A stretch of 64,000 nt of DNA from Bacteroidaceae bacterium (GTDB lineage: Bacteria; Bacteroidota; Bacteroidia; Bacteroidales; Bacteroidaceae): the NCBI GenBank assembly GCA_017557635.1, contig JAFYYH010000020.1, positions 62,001-126,000 of the forward strand, given 5' to 3'. The position numbers were made by a program, and so were the translations under genes. Position 1 is the first letter of the stretch, and each line of letters starts with the position of its first letter. The notes beneath the pieces were generated by a model. It was not told the DNA's origin. It made no database searches and saw only the letters and a list, made by a program, of their open reading frames with translations. Positions 17,285 to 26,900 of the stretch are shown one piece after another.

Positions 17285-18322
17285 TTATTTAAATTTCTTG
17301 AGAGCGTCAATCAACGCGTTGTTTTCGGGGGCGGTGCCTACGGTGACGCGCAGTGAATTGCCGCACAGGGCAATCTTGCTGCGGTTGCGGACAATGATGC
17401 CGCAGTCAACCAGGTAGTCGTAGGTTGCCTTGGCATCCTTTACGCGGGCCAGGAAGAAGTTGGCATCTGACGGATAGACCTGCAGGGTGCAATCCAGTTT
17501 TGCGAACTCCTTCATCAGGCGGGTGCGCTCCCTGAGGATTGACTTGACCCATTCCTGAACACGGTCATACTGCATAACCTCATCCATGGCGCGCTGCTGT
17601 GTGAGCTGGTTGATGTTGTACGGGTATTTGACCTTGTTCATTATGCCTATGATCTCGGGCTGGGCAAATGCCATTCCCAAGCGGATTCCGGCCATTCCCC
17701 AAGCCTTGGAGAAGGTCTGGAGTACAATCAGGTTGGGGCGTGACTCCAACTGCTCAAGGTATGAGGGTACGCCTGCAAAGTCAATGTAGGCCTCATCCAC
17801 GATTACGATTCCCTCAAAACGGTCCAGCACACTGTCAATAACCTTGCGGTCAATGTTGTTGGCGCTGGGGTTGTTGGGTGAGCAGAAGAATATCAGCTTT
17901 GTGTTTGCATCGGTTGCGGCCATTATCTTGTCGGCATCGGGCTGGAAGTTCTCATCCAGCAGCACGCGGCGGTACTCAACGTCGTTGATATCGGCACATA
18001 CACCGTACATTCCGTAGGTGGGCTCTATGGCTACGGCGTTGTCAACACCGGGGCGGCAGAACATGCGGAACATCAGGTCGATGGCCTCGTCGCTGCCGTT
18101 GCCAAAGAAAATGGACTGCTCCTTGACGCCCTTGATGATTGCGATCTTCTTCTTGAGGTCGCGCTGCAGCGGGTCGGGGTAACGGTTGAAGGGGGCGTTG
18201 TAGGGGTTCTCGTTTGCGTCCAGGAACACCTTTGCGTCCTTGCCCTGATACTCGTCACGGGCCGATGTGTACGGGCTCAGGCTCCAGATATTGGGTCTTA
18301 CAAGTTCTTGTAACGGTTTCAT
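17285..18322 (-). CDS. hisC: Histidinol-phosphate aminotransferase
   Basis: A 345-residue class I/II PLP aminotransferase making histidinol phosphate from imidazole-acetol phosphate. Marks include the N-terminal [18 protein letters not shown], the substrate loop [30 protein letters not shown], and the PLP lysine in [14 protein letters not shown] (about residue 206). Its ATG overlaps the hisD stop codon (ATGA), indicating translational coupling within the operon. Function and length are typical. Confidence 0.96.
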   Translation of the reverse strand: MKPLQELVRPNIWSLSPYTSARDEYQGKDAKVFLDANENPYNAPFNRYPDPLQRDLKKKIAIIKGVKEQSIFFGNGSDEAIDLMFRMFCRPGVDNAVAIEPTYGMYGVCADINDVEYRRVLLDENFQPDADKIMAATDANTKLIFFCSPNNPSANNIDRKVIDSVLDRFEGIVIVDEAYIDFAGVPSYLEQLESRPNLIVLQTFSKAWGMAGIRLGMAFAQPEIIGIMNKVKYPYNINQLTQQRAMDEVMQYDRVQEWVKSILRERTRLMKEFAKLDCTLQVYPSDANFFLARVKDAKATYDYLVDCGIIVRNRSKIALCGNSLRVTVGTAPENNALIDALKKFK

Positions 18323-19599
18323 AGTTCTTTCAGTCGCAGGGTTACTGCATTTTTGTGGGCGTCCAGGCTTTCGCCGGCTGCCATTGTCTCAATCACGGGG
18401 CCAAGTGAGGCCAGACCTTCACGAGAGAGTTCCTGGAAGGTTATCTTGCGCATAAAGCTGTCAATGTTGACACCTGAGTATGCCTTTGCATAGCCGCTGG
18501 TGGGCAGGGTGTGGTTGGTGCCCGATGCATAATCGCCCGCACTCTCGGGTGACCATGGGCCGATGAACACTGAACCTGCGTTGACTACGCGCTCTGCAAG
18601 CTCACTGGCATTTGCCGTCTGGATGATCAAATGCTCGGGAGCGTATTCGTTAGTCATCTCAATGATCTCATCATCATTTTTGAGCAGTATCATGCGGCTG
18701 TTCTGCAGTGATGCCTCGGCAATCTCGTTGCGGGGCAGGAGGGCTACCTGACGGTCAACCTCAGCCTGTACCTTATCGATGAATTCGGCCGATGTGGTGA
18801 GCAGGATTACCTGACTGTCACGTCCGTGCTCGGCCTGTGAGAGCAGGTCGGCGGCTACGAAGGCGGGGTTGGCCTGGGCATCGGCTATAACCTCAACCTC
18901 TGAGGGGCCTGCGGGCATGTCGATAGCCACATCCTTAAGTGATACAATCTGCTTGGCGGCGGTAACGTAAGGGTTGCCGGGGCCGAATATCTTTGATACC
19001 TTGGGTACGCTCTCGGTGCCGTATGCCATGGCGGCGATGGCCTGTGAACCGCCCAGCTTGAAGAAACGGTTTACTCCTGCCACCTGTGCTGCGTAGAGTA
19101 TGGCGGGGTTGACACGGCCGTCACGTCCCGGAGGGGTGCAGAGCACAATCTCTGAGCAGCCTGCGGTGCGGGCGGGAATGGCCAGCATCAGTACTGTTGA
19201 GAACAGGGGTGCTGTGCCGCCGGGGATGTAGAGGCCAACCTTTGTGATGGGCACTGCCTTCTGCCAGCAGGTTACGCCCGGAGTGGTCTCAACCTTGCTC
19301 AGTGAGGGCAGCTGTGAAGCGTGGAACTTGCGGATGTTCTCGGCTGCGCGGTCAATTGCGCTGCGGAGTTCAGCGGGTACCAGTGCAGCAGCCTCGTCAA
19401 GCTCAGCCTGACTAACGGCAAGTGATTCAAGCTCGACCTTATCAAACTGGAGCTCAAATTCACGCAATGCAGCGTCACCTCCGTTACGCACTTTATCAAG
19501 TACAGCCTGGACACGCTCGTAGAGTCCCTCCACACTCAGTGCGGGACGGCTCAGCAACTGCTTCCAGTCAGACTTGGACGGATATTTTACTACGTTCAT
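18319..19599 (-). CDS. hisD: Histidinol dehydrogenase
   Basis: A 426-residue zinc- and NAD-dependent enzyme that oxidises histidinol to histidine in two steps. It shows [30 protein letters not shown], the metal-ligand region [10 protein letters not shown], and NEYAPEHLI with the catalytic Glu-His pair, followed by [22 protein letters not shown] cut short by the usual family ending. It overlaps hisG upstream by an ATGA junction and hisC downstream in the same way, so the three genes are coupled. Confidence 0.96.
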   Translation of the reverse strand: MNVVKYPSKSDWKQLLSRPALSVEGLYERVQAVLDKVRNGGDAALREFELQFDKVELESLAVSQAELDEAAALVPAELRSAIDRAAENIRKFHASQLPSLSKVETTPGVTCWQKAVPITKVGLYIPGGTAPLFSTVLMLAIPARTAGCSEIVLCTPPGRDGRVNPAILYAAQVAGVNRFFKLGGSQAIAAMAYGTESVPKVSKIFGPGNPYVTAAKQIVSLKDVAIDMPAGPSEVEVIADAQANPAFVAADLLSQAEHGRDSQVILLTTSAEFIDKVQAEVDRQVALLPRNEIAEASLQNSRMILLKNDDEIIEMTNEYAPEHLIIQTANASELAERVVNAGSVFIGPWSPESAGDYASGTNHTLPTSGYAKAYSGVNIDSFMRKITFQELSREGLASLGPVIETMAAGESLDAHKNAVTLRLKEL

Positions 19600-20447
19600 A
19601 AGATCATCTTTTCAATGGGGAGAACCAGGATACCTTCGGCACCGGCATTCTTGAGCTTGCCGATGATTTCCCAGAAACGCTTCTCATCAAGAACAGTGTG
19701 TACTGAGCTCCAGCCCTTGGTTGCAAGAGGCATCACTGTGGGGCTCTTGATACCGGGGAGTTCAGCCAGAACCTCGCTCATGCGGTCATCGGGCACGTTC
19801 ATCATGATGTATTTCTTGCCCTGGGCGGCCTTTACTGCGTCAAAGCGGAACAGGAGCTCCTCAAGGATGGCCTTCTTCTCGGCACTCATCTTGGGGTTAC
19901 CGATCAGGAGAGCCTCGGACTGCATTACAACCTCAACTTCACGCAGGTTGTTGCTTACCAGTGTTGAGCCTGAACTTACAATGTCGAATATGGCATCGGC
20001 CAGACCTATACCGGGAGCGATCTCAACTGAGCCTGTGATTACATGTGTCTCGGCCTTGATACCCTTCTCCTTGAGGAATGACTTGAGGATTCCGGGGTAG
20101 GAGGTGGCAATCTTCTTGCCGTTGAACCACTCGACGCCGGGATAATCAACTGCCTTGGGGATGGCGAGTGACAGGCGGCAGCGGCTGAAACCCAGACGCT
20201 TGATGATATCGGCCTTCTCGGCACGCTCAACAAACTCGTTCTCACCGACGATACCTACATCGGCCACACCACCGGCTACTGACTGGGGTATGTCATCATC
20301 ACGCAGGAACAGAACCTCGACCGGGAAATTTCCGGCCTGAACCAGAAGGGTACGCTTGGATACTCCCAGGCTGATGCCTGACTCCTGAAGCAACTCCATT
20401 GTCTCGTCGTACAAACGACCTTTTGACTGTACAGCTATTCTCAACAT
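19596..20447 (-). CDS. hisG: ATP phosphoribosyltransferase, long form
   Basis: A 283-residue enzyme for the first committed step of histidine synthesis, joining ATP and PRPP. The ATG at 20447 gives MLRIAVQSKGRL, the expected N-terminus; a longer frame upstream runs into the attenuator and was not used. The PRPP-binding segment is DIVSSGSTLVSNNLREVE. The C-terminal ~75 residues (KKYIMMNVPDDRM to [13 protein letters not shown]) form the regulatory ACT-like domain that gives feedback inhibition by histidine in the long form. It is the first structural gene after the leader peptide and attenuator. Confidence 0.96.
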   Translation of the reverse strand: MLRIAVQSKGRLYDETMELLQESGISLGVSKRTLLVQAGNFPVEVLFLRDDDIPQSVAGGVADVGIVGENEFVERAEKADIIKRLGFSRCRLSLAIPKAVDYPGVEWFNGKKIATSYPGILKSFLKEKGIKAETHVITGSVEIAPGIGLADAIFDIVSSGSTLVSNNLREVEVVMQSEALLIGNPKMSAEKKAILEELLFRFDAVKAAQGKKYIMMNVPDDRMSEVLAELPGIKSPTVMPLATKGWSSVHTVLDEKRFWEIIGKLKNAGAEGILVLPIEKMIL

Positions 20448-20471
20448 ATCGTAAATTGTTTTAAATCTTGT

Positions 20472-20509
20472 AATTAAAAAGAGGCTCACCGTAAACCAGC
20501 AAGCCTCTT
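20472..20509 (-). terminator. his operon attenuator terminator
   Basis: On the minus strand AAGAGGCT pairs with AGCCTCTT around a 15-base loop and is followed by TTTTTAATTA. It lies between the His-rich leader peptide and hisG, 24 bases before the hisG ATG, so it can stop transcription when the leader is translated without pausing. Confidence 0.85.
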
Positions 20510-20540
20510 GTATATTTATACACCATTTATAGCCTACCGA

Positions 20541-20591
20541 TCAGGATCTGCAGGTATGATGATGGTGATATGATACTGTATAACGTTTCAT
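20541..20591 (-). CDS. hisL: his operon leader peptide (four consecutive His codons)
   Basis: The minus strand encodes MKRYTVSYHHHHTCRS and a stop, 16 residues, with His codons CAC CAT CAT CAT at 20556-20567. It sits right after a -7 box and before an intrinsic terminator, in front of hisGDCB. This is the classical arrangement for ribosome-mediated attenuation: scarce charged tRNA-His stalls the ribosome on the His run and changes RNA pairing. The first two His codons (CACCAT) are complementary to ATGGTG at 20521-20526, which offers a pairing partner that a stalled ribosome would block. The start lies only 8 bases past the -7 box, so the message is nearly leaderless. Confidence 0.88.
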   Translation of the reverse strand: MKRYTVSYHHHHTCRS

Positions 20592-20599
20592 TTCAGCGG

Positions 20600-20630
20600 C
20601 AAAGGTACGCTCCTTTTTTGTATTGTGCAA
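20600..20630 (-). promoter_or_regulatory. his operon promoter
   Basis: On the minus strand TTG at 20630-20628 (-33 type) and TACCTTTG at 20607-20600 (-7 type) are 20 bases apart. The predicted start is within a few bases of the leader-peptide ATG. Confidence 0.65.
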
Positions 20631-20683
20631 GCCAAAGGCTGATTTTTATGCATTTTAGGAACGTATGCCTATGGGATGGCCGA

Positions 20684-20715
20684 TTTGGTCGGCTTATAAA
20701 AAAGGTGTACCTTTG
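20684..20715 (+). promoter_or_regulatory. Promoter of the transglycosylase/FGGY unit
   Basis: TTTG at 20684-20687 and TACCTTTG at 20708-20715 have a 20-base spacer, a good Bacteroidetes promoter match. It is divergent to the his promoter. Confidence 0.6.
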
Positions 20716-20759
20716 TCCCGATATTTAATTGAGTCGCCCCTTTAGACGCGACGTTTGCA

Positions 20760-21506
20760 ATGCAGGAGACTAAATACAACGGGCCCGAGATGAACGCCAA
20801 GAAGGTCATAGTACTTCTTGTGACTGCAGCCCTGATACTTACCCTTTTCCTCACCAGAACCTGTAAGCAGGATCCGGTGGTAGATACCCCTGCCGAGGAA
20901 GAGGTACAGTCCAAGCCTCAGGATTATATCTACATTTCCCCCTTTGATTCTCTGTTCCGTCTGTACGCCGACAGCGTATGTGACTGGAAGATGCTGGCTG
21001 CCATTGCATACGTGGAGTCCAAGTTCGATACCACCGCAAGGTCGCATCGCGGCGCACAGGGGCTGATGCAGATCATGCCCTCCACATACCGCCATCTGCT
21101 AGCCAGGATGGGTGTGGCCGATACAATGGCGCAGAGCGTGGAACTGGATATCAGGGTGGCTGTAAAGTATATCGATGATCTGGGCAATTTGTTCAGTTTC
21201 ATCAATGAAAGAGAGAGAATGAACTATATACTTGGTAGTTACAACGGCGGTTCCAACCACATCTTTGACGCCATGCGCATTGCGCGCAAGAAAGGCATCA
21301 ACCGCTATAACTGGAACAGCCTCTCACCGGTGCTGGCATCCTTATCGGACCCCGAGGTCTATAATGACAGCGTATGCCAGTTCGGATCGTTCGACGCTAC
21401 CGAGACACTTAACTACGTAAAGCGCGTTAACCGAAAGTATAACGAGTACAAGAACCAGGAACATCTTTTCCAGGCGATTGAAAAACTAGCTGACAACAAC
21501 AAGTAA
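20760..21506 (+). CDS. Membrane-anchored lytic transglycosylase (SLT domain)
   Basis: A 248-residue peptidoglycan lytic enzyme. An N-terminal membrane helix (about residues 15-32, VIVLLVTAALILTLFL) carries a following Cys35 that is not in a good lipobox, so it is likely an anchor. The SLT/goose-lysozyme-like domain spans about 75-235: AAIAYVESKFD holds the catalytic Glu86, then GAQGLMQIMPSTY, AVKYIDDL and YILGSYNGG. It resembles MltF-type transglycosylases, cutting murein glycan to 1,6-anhydro products in the periplasm. An internal ATG at 20790 (MNAKKVIVLL) is an alternative start. The stop overlaps the next gene's ATG (TAATG). Confidence 0.88.
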   Translation: MQETKYNGPEMNAKKVIVLLVTAALILTLFLTRTCKQDPVVDTPAEEEVQSKPQDYIYISPFDSLFRLYADSVCDWKMLAAIAYVESKFDTTARSHRGAQGLMQIMPSTYRHLLARMGVADTMAQSVELDIRVAVKYIDDLGNLFSFINERERMNYILGSYNGGSNHIFDAMRIARKKGINRYNWNSLSPVLASLSDPEVYNDSVCQFGSFDATETLNYVKRVNRKYNEYKNQEHLFQAIEKLADNNK

Positions 21507-22993
21507 TGAGATACATAATCACAATTGACCAGCGCACTTCATCTTCAAAGGCGCTTCTATTCGATGAGAAACTCAATCTTATAGACTATAAGATAATCCC
21601 TCACAAAATCAGCCATCCCCGCGAGGATTGGGTAGAGGCCGATGCCGAGGAGATTTACACCAATACAGTGGCTGCCATCAAGCAGCTTGCTCTTCCTTCA
21701 TTCGAGGGCAACGAGTTCTCAATATCAATGGTAAACCAGCGCGAGACAGTGGTGCTGTGGGACAAGAAGACCGGCAAACCCGTCTATCCCGCAGTCATGT
21801 GGCAGTGCCGCCGCGGCGCCGCTTTCTGCCAGGAGCTCATAGACAAGGGCTATGAGGCCACCATCAAGGAGCGCACAGGTCTTATTCCCGATACATATTT
21901 CTCAGGCAGTGGCGTGAAATGGATTCTGGACAATATCCAGAGCGTAAGAGAGCGCGCCGAGAAGGGCGACATCCTGATGGGAACAATCGATACATGGCTC
22001 ATCTGGAAACTCACCGGAGGTAAGTCACACGTTACTGACTATTCAAACGCATCACGCACCCTGCTCTTCAACATCAATTCGATGGAGTGGGATCCAGATA
22101 TCCTGAGAGTATTCACAATCCCCGCATGTATCCTGCCCGAGACCAAACCGTCTGACAGCGTATTCGGTGAGACCGATATCGAAGGCCTGCTGCCCAAACC
22201 CGTGCAGATTGCCGGCGTTCTGGGCAATTCACACGGTGCTCTGGTAGGACAGCTCTGCTTTGAGCCGGGTGAAGGTAAGACCACATACGGTACAGGTTCA
22301 TCAGTCATGTTCAACGTAGGTGAGAAACCTGTTCCCGCACCCAACGGCATGGTCTGCTCAGTGGGCTATTCAATGTTTGACCATAACTACTACGTAGTAG
22401 AGGGACACGTACATTCATCGGGTGCAGTACTTGACTGGATTACCAATAACCTGCGTCTGGTGGATTCAACTGAGGATACACAGACTCTGGCTCAGAGTGT
22501 AACAAGCAACGGCGGCGTATATTTCGTGCCTGCATTCAATGGCCTGGGTTCACCCTGGTGGGTACCCGATGCAAAGGCCATGATTACAGGACTTACCATG
22601 CAGACCACCAAGGCCCATGTGGTACGCGCCGCACTCGAATCAATCGCCTATCAGGTGGCCGATGTCGTAGAACTGGCCATGCGCGGTCTTACAACCCCGC
22701 TGCGCGAGCTTTCAATCGATGGCGAATCGGCCAAGAACGATTTCCTGATGCAGTTCCAGGCCGATATCCTGGGCTTCCCCGTAAAGCGTCTTGGATTGGA
22801 AGAGGCATCTGGCCTTGGCTCAGCAATTCTTAACTGCTGCGCCTGCGGAATATTCACCTCAGTAGATCAAATTAAGGAAGTCCGCAAGATCAGCGAGATC
22901 TGCCTGCCGGAAATGAAACCCGAGGAGCGTATCAAGAACCTTCAGGGCTGGCTGCAGAGCGTTCATGCCGTCATGCTCACGGCAAAAAGGTGA
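21506..22993 (+). CDS. FGGY-family glycerol-kinase-like protein with altered active site
   Basis: A 495-residue protein clearly homologous to glycerol kinase over its full length: NQRETVVLWDKKTGKPVYPAV, PDTYFSGSGVKWILDN, GTIDTWLIWKLTGG, VTDYSNASRTLLFNI, TYGTGSSVMFNVGEK, ALESIAYQ and NDFLMQFQADILG are preserved. Three positions that the FGGY kinases need differ. The phosphate loop reads DQRT and not DQGT (Arg10). The catalytic-base position of the GD motif is Asn241 (LGNSHGAL). The nucleotide-site DGG reads DGE (Glu407). Glycerol-contacting Arg/Glu in NQRE are kept. It may be a pseudokinase or have changed specificity. The start overlaps the transglycosylase stop (TAATG), implying coupled translation. 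Confidence 0.85.
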   Translation: MRYIITIDQRTSSSKALLFDEKLNLIDYKIIPHKISHPREDWVEADAEEIYTNTVAAIKQLALPSFEGNEFSISMVNQRETVVLWDKKTGKPVYPAVMWQCRRGAAFCQELIDKGYEATIKERTGLIPDTYFSGSGVKWILDNIQSVRERAEKGDILMGTIDTWLIWKLTGGKSHVTDYSNASRTLLFNINSMEWDPDILRVFTIPACILPETKPSDSVFGETDIEGLLPKPVQIAGVLGNSHGALVGQLCFEPGEGKTTYGTGSSVMFNVGEKPVPAPNGMVCSVGYSMFDHNYYVVEGHVHSSGAVLDWITNNLRLVDSTEDTQTLAQSVTSNGGVYFVPAFNGLGSPWWVPDAKAMITGLTMQTTKAHVVRAALESIAYQVADVVELAMRGLTTPLRELSIDGESAKNDFLMQFQADILGFPVKRLGLEEASGLGSAILNCCACGIFTSVDQIKEVRKISEICLPEMKPEERIKNLQGWLQSVHAVMLTAKR

Positions 22994-23009
22994 TAAACTA
23001 AAAAATCTA

Positions 23010-23302
23010 GGCCCTTTTAAGATTTATTAATGCGTCTGGATGCCATTGGAGGCATATTTTATCTATGTTTGCAATGGCTACAAAGTGATTGTAGCAACTG
23101 TTTGCTCCTTTTCCAGTGTTGCCGTCTTTACTCATAGAGTAAATGCGCGGTTTTGTGACGGGTGCAAGTAGATTGCTTCCGTTTTTTTTGTGACCTAAAG
23201 GAAATATAATAAGAAGGGATAGTACGTGAGTGCCGTGGAAAAGCTTCAACGTATCTATCCCCTCGTTTCCGTCTTTCAGAATGTTGCATCCTGAAATCAG
23301 GT
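23010..23302 (-). ncRNA. Candidate structured RNA, or a small uncharacterised ORF
   Basis: The 480-base gap between the FGGY gene and the T9SS/RHS operon holds, on the minus strand, a -7-like TAACTTTG followed by several good hairpins. These are TTTCAG/CTGAAA (23274-23296), a 12-bp bulged stem GGGATAG-TACGT/ACGTA-CTATCCC (23216-23261), GCAAC/GTTGC (23094-23122), GCTACAA/TTGTAGC (23077-23095) and ATGCC/GGCAT (23040-23055). The same strand is also open for ~100 codons (23007-23309) from a TTG inside the -7 box, without an early ATG. I favour a transcribed RNA, but a small protein gene or a decayed gene cannot be excluded. Confidence 0.3.
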
Positions 23303-23306
23303 TCGG

Positions 23307-23314
23307 CAAAGTTA
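23307..23314 (-). promoter_or_regulatory. -7-like box facing the candidate RNA
   Basis: TAACTTTG on the minus strand matches TAnnTTTG, pointing away from the RHS operon. Confidence 0.35.
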
Positions 23315-23361
23315 TGGATTTTTTTTGTAATAACCTTTAATCCATAGCTTAATCAACGAAC

Positions 23362-23466
23362 TGGTTGTTAGTATGTAACGTGCTGCTTGCAAAGGCTGGT
23401 CCTGTAAGTGACACAGGTGCTGTATGTACTTGTCTGGAGTGACCCCATTTTTTTAACTAACAACCA
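23362..23466 (+). repeat. Long-range inverted repeat in the leader of the T9SS/RHS operon
   Basis: TGGTTGTTAGT (23362-23372) and ACTAACAACCA (23456-23466) are perfect 11-bp complements 83 bases apart. The right arm ends six bases before the ATG at 23473, so pairing would place the start-codon region at the base of a stem. A smaller CCTGT/ACAGG hairpin lies inside. This may control translation, or mark the ends of a small inserted segment. Confidence 0.55.
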
Positions 23467-23472
23467 AATAAA

Positions 23473-23934
23473 ATGAAAAAAAGAGAATTATGGAAGAGAC
23501 AGAAAAAGGGTCGTCTCTTAATCCTTTCCCTAGTGTTTGCTTCTTTGTGTGGCAGTGCGTTTGCCGACAGAATCGAGAATTACTACGATGCTGCAGGAAA
23601 CCGATTGACCAGTGAAAAGGTGATAATCTTTACACGTGGATCAGTTAACGGTAATGCTCCTGAAGAAAAGATGTATCAGGATTCGCTGGCATCGACCAGG
23701 ATCACTATTTATCCCAATCCAACTGAAGGTGATCTGAAGATCGACATTGCAGGAGTTTCAGATTTTGAATCATCCGGCTTGATTCTTTATGACATGGCCG
23801 GTAAGGTGGTTAAGAACATCACACAGTTGAGTGAGTCTAACGAGTTGGATATCACCGATTATGCCAATGGCATGTATATTATGGTCATCAAAATCAACGA
23901 GGAATCCACCACTTGGAAAATTGTAAAGAAGTAA
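23473..23934 (+). CDS. Small T9SS-sorted protein with a YD-repeat motif
   Basis: A 153-residue secreted protein. A long basic n-region (MKKRELWKRQKKGR) precedes a hydrophobic signal ending near SAFA (residue ~31). The mature N-terminus begins DRIENYYDAAGNRLTSEK, a single YD/RHS-type peptide. The last ~80 residues are a type A sorting domain: ITIYPNPTEGDLKIDI, LILYDMAGKVVKNI, LDITDYANGMYIMVIK and a terminal WKIVKK. Such domains direct export through the type IX secretion system. There is almost nothing between the YD motif and the sorting domain, so it looks like a carrier or adaptor for the giant RHS protein that starts 21 bases downstream. Confidence 0.8.
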   Translation: MKKRELWKRQKKGRLLILSLVFASLCGSAFADRIENYYDAAGNRLTSEKVIIFTRGSVNGNAPEEKMYQDSLASTRITIYPNPTEGDLKIDIAGVSDFESSGLILYDMAGKVVKNITQLSESNELDITDYANGMYIMVIKINEESTTWKIVKK

Positions 23935-23955
23935 TTAACTAATTGTTTGCACATT

Positions 23956-26900
23956 ATGAAAGCTTTAAAAATATCATTAATAACCAGTCTGTTCCTTTGT
24001 CTGGGATTATCGGTAAAGGGACAGAATAATCTTGCTGGCAACACATTACAGGATCCCGTTCAACTCGGTAGAAAAAGTGAAAGCTTTAGTTATGGTGCCA
24101 GGATACCGATGATGGCGTATACTGACAATTATGGGATAACCGGCCCGGATGTATGTATGGAGATCACATTGGCAGTACCTATGAATATTGTTGTTAGGCA
24201 CACTGATATGCAGATATCGGATACTTATATACATATTTTGGACGCTAATCAAAATGAGTTGTTTTATAATGATGACTATTCAGGTCCGGGACATGCCAAT
24301 AATCCTAAATTGGCTTATGTGAGTTGTCATTTGAATAACGGAAAATACTATATCGTTTCAGAAGGTAAGGGATGTACAGGTTATTTGGGATTTCAAATGA
24401 CAGGAACTCCATCATTTGGTTATTCATATGAACCTTCTACAGCAAGTTCGCAATCGGGTCCGGTAGGAGCCATGGGAGGCTCATTCGGAGTATCTCCTCT
24501 GGGCGGTGCAACTTATAGCATTCCTATTGAAGTTCCGGTTGGTGTTGGAGGAGCGGCACCACAGTTGTCAATTACTTACAACAGCCAGGCCGGTAATGGT
24601 CTTTGCGGTTACGGAGCCAATCTTTCCGGTCTTTCGTCCATAACACGTGCTCCCAAGGATGCATATCATGATAATGCGTCACAAGGAATAAAATATCTTG
24701 CCGACGATGCCCTTTACTTGGATGGAACCCGTCTTTTGCTCAGTTCAGGTACCGCAGGTCAGGATGGCGCCATATATAATCTGGAGTCAGATCCTTTTAC
24801 AAAGGTCATAACTCATGGAACATGTAATTCAAGTTCCAATAACATATGGTTTGAGGTACAGAGTAGTGACGGCATGGTTTATAAGTATTCAACAAAATTG
24901 TCTTATACAAATGATGGTTCTCAGAGAGTACATTCCTGGTATTTGACTCGTGCAGAACAACCAACGGGTAACTTTATTGAATACTCCTATGATCAATTTG
25001 AGTATTATGTTTATCCGGTGCTTATTGCTTATGGAACAAATACCAGTCAAAGCAATGCTCTGTCAAATACAATATTGTTCTCCTATGAGACCAGAATTGA
25101 TGAAATACCAGTATATTTTGATGGTAAAATAGGCTCGTTTGACAAACGTCTCAAAACAATAACCTGTAAAACTAATGATCAGGTTTTCCGTACTTATACT
25201 CTTAATTACAACAGCACAGGAGATGGAACGGGTAATAGATATTCACGTCTTACCAGCGTGAGTGAGAGAAATGGCCAAAACGAGGAACTCCCTGCAACAG
25301 AGTTTACATGGTCTTATCTGCCGTCAGCATCTCATACAGCCATCAGTACAACGGTTTTTAATCCTGCAAACCTGAAACCAGGAGTAACATATAATATTCA
25401 TGACCAGACTTATATGGCAGGTGATATGAATGGAGATGGTCTGCCTGATATAGTTGCAGTAGGTCCTGTTGGGGATGAGACCGTTGTAGAGTATTTCTAC
25501 GCAGATGAGTTCATGGGTGAGTTAAGTTATTACACAACTCAACAACCCAATAATTACGATATTACTCTGAACTCTGGCGTTTTCATGAATGTGGGCGTTA
25601 CTTACAACAAGGATAACTCTATCGTAGATATGGATGGCGACGGCGTTAATGAATTGGTGTTATGTCACTATGATGGCGTGGAAAATGATTACGGAAGAGT
25701 AATTCTTGATGTCTATGGACAGAATATTACTAATGCCAGAACAATTATTAACATGGATAGGCCTTATGCTCCGCTCATTACCACAGGTGATATATACAAT
25801 GAAGGTAAGAATAAGGTGATAATCCTTGAAACCAGTAAGAATGTTAACGGTAAATACAGATTTCGTGTATTGAAATTGAATGAAAACTATGGAGCACCTA
25901 ATGAAGAAAGATTGAAAGTGATCAAAAACCTTCAATTGTCTTTAGATTCTGAGCCTAAACAGATATTCATTACAGATATGAACGGTAATGGAATTTCAGA
26001 TCTTCTGGTGCTTTGCAAACAGGGATTCAAGGTATTCTGGAATCAAGGTGAAGGAACATCAGTGTTCATGGATTCAAATTCAAAAACGGGTGCCAGCTTC
26101 AACAATGAATGGATAAGAACTGCCGGAGATTTCAACGGAGATGGTCTGTTGGATATTCTGACAAGTAGCACTATGTCAAGCATGTGGTATATACATCAGA
26201 ATAATGGAAACGGATCGTTTAAAACACTACAGGCTTGTTCTCTAGGTATATACAATCAGGATTTTACCGATAGGGATGATGATAAGTTCCATTGCCGTGT
26301 GTTGGATTTTGATGGTGACGGAAAAGATGATGTGATCATTGTCAAGGCAGTTTATGATAAGAAAAGAAACAAGTTCATGGGAATAGAATACGGAGAACCT
26401 TGGGGAGAGTTTAATTCAACTCATACTTATTGGATGCGTTCTGTAGGAAACGGCTTGGTTCAACAATATCACGCAACCTCAAATAAGGAAAGAGATGCTT
26501 ATCCTAGAAAATTCCTAACAGCTGATTTTGACGCAGACGGATACGTAGATTTGATGAATCTTGGATATGATTGCTTGAATGGAATCAATGAAAACGACTA
26601 TCATATATACAGGAATAACGCTTTAACTGCACAATCCGGTAAGGTAACTTCTGTTAAGGGTGATTATGGTTCAACTACAAATGTAACATACTCCACATTG
26701 ACAGATAATAGTGTATATACGAGAGGTGAGATAGGTTCATATCCTGTTCTCAGTTACAACATTCCTTTGAATGTGGTAAAGAGTGTAGTTCAAAATAATG
26801 GTGCGGCAGGTAGTATGACCACAAATTATACTTATTCCGGACTTAAGGTACATCTCCATGGTAAAGGCTTGCTTGGCTTTAATTCAACTCAGGCTAACAA

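Noticed and set aside
23007..23309. A 100-codon minus-strand frame taken as a protein gene
   Set aside because: It begins at a TTG within a -7-like box and has no early ATG, while the same stretch has many hairpins. Kept only as an alternative reading of the candidate RNA.
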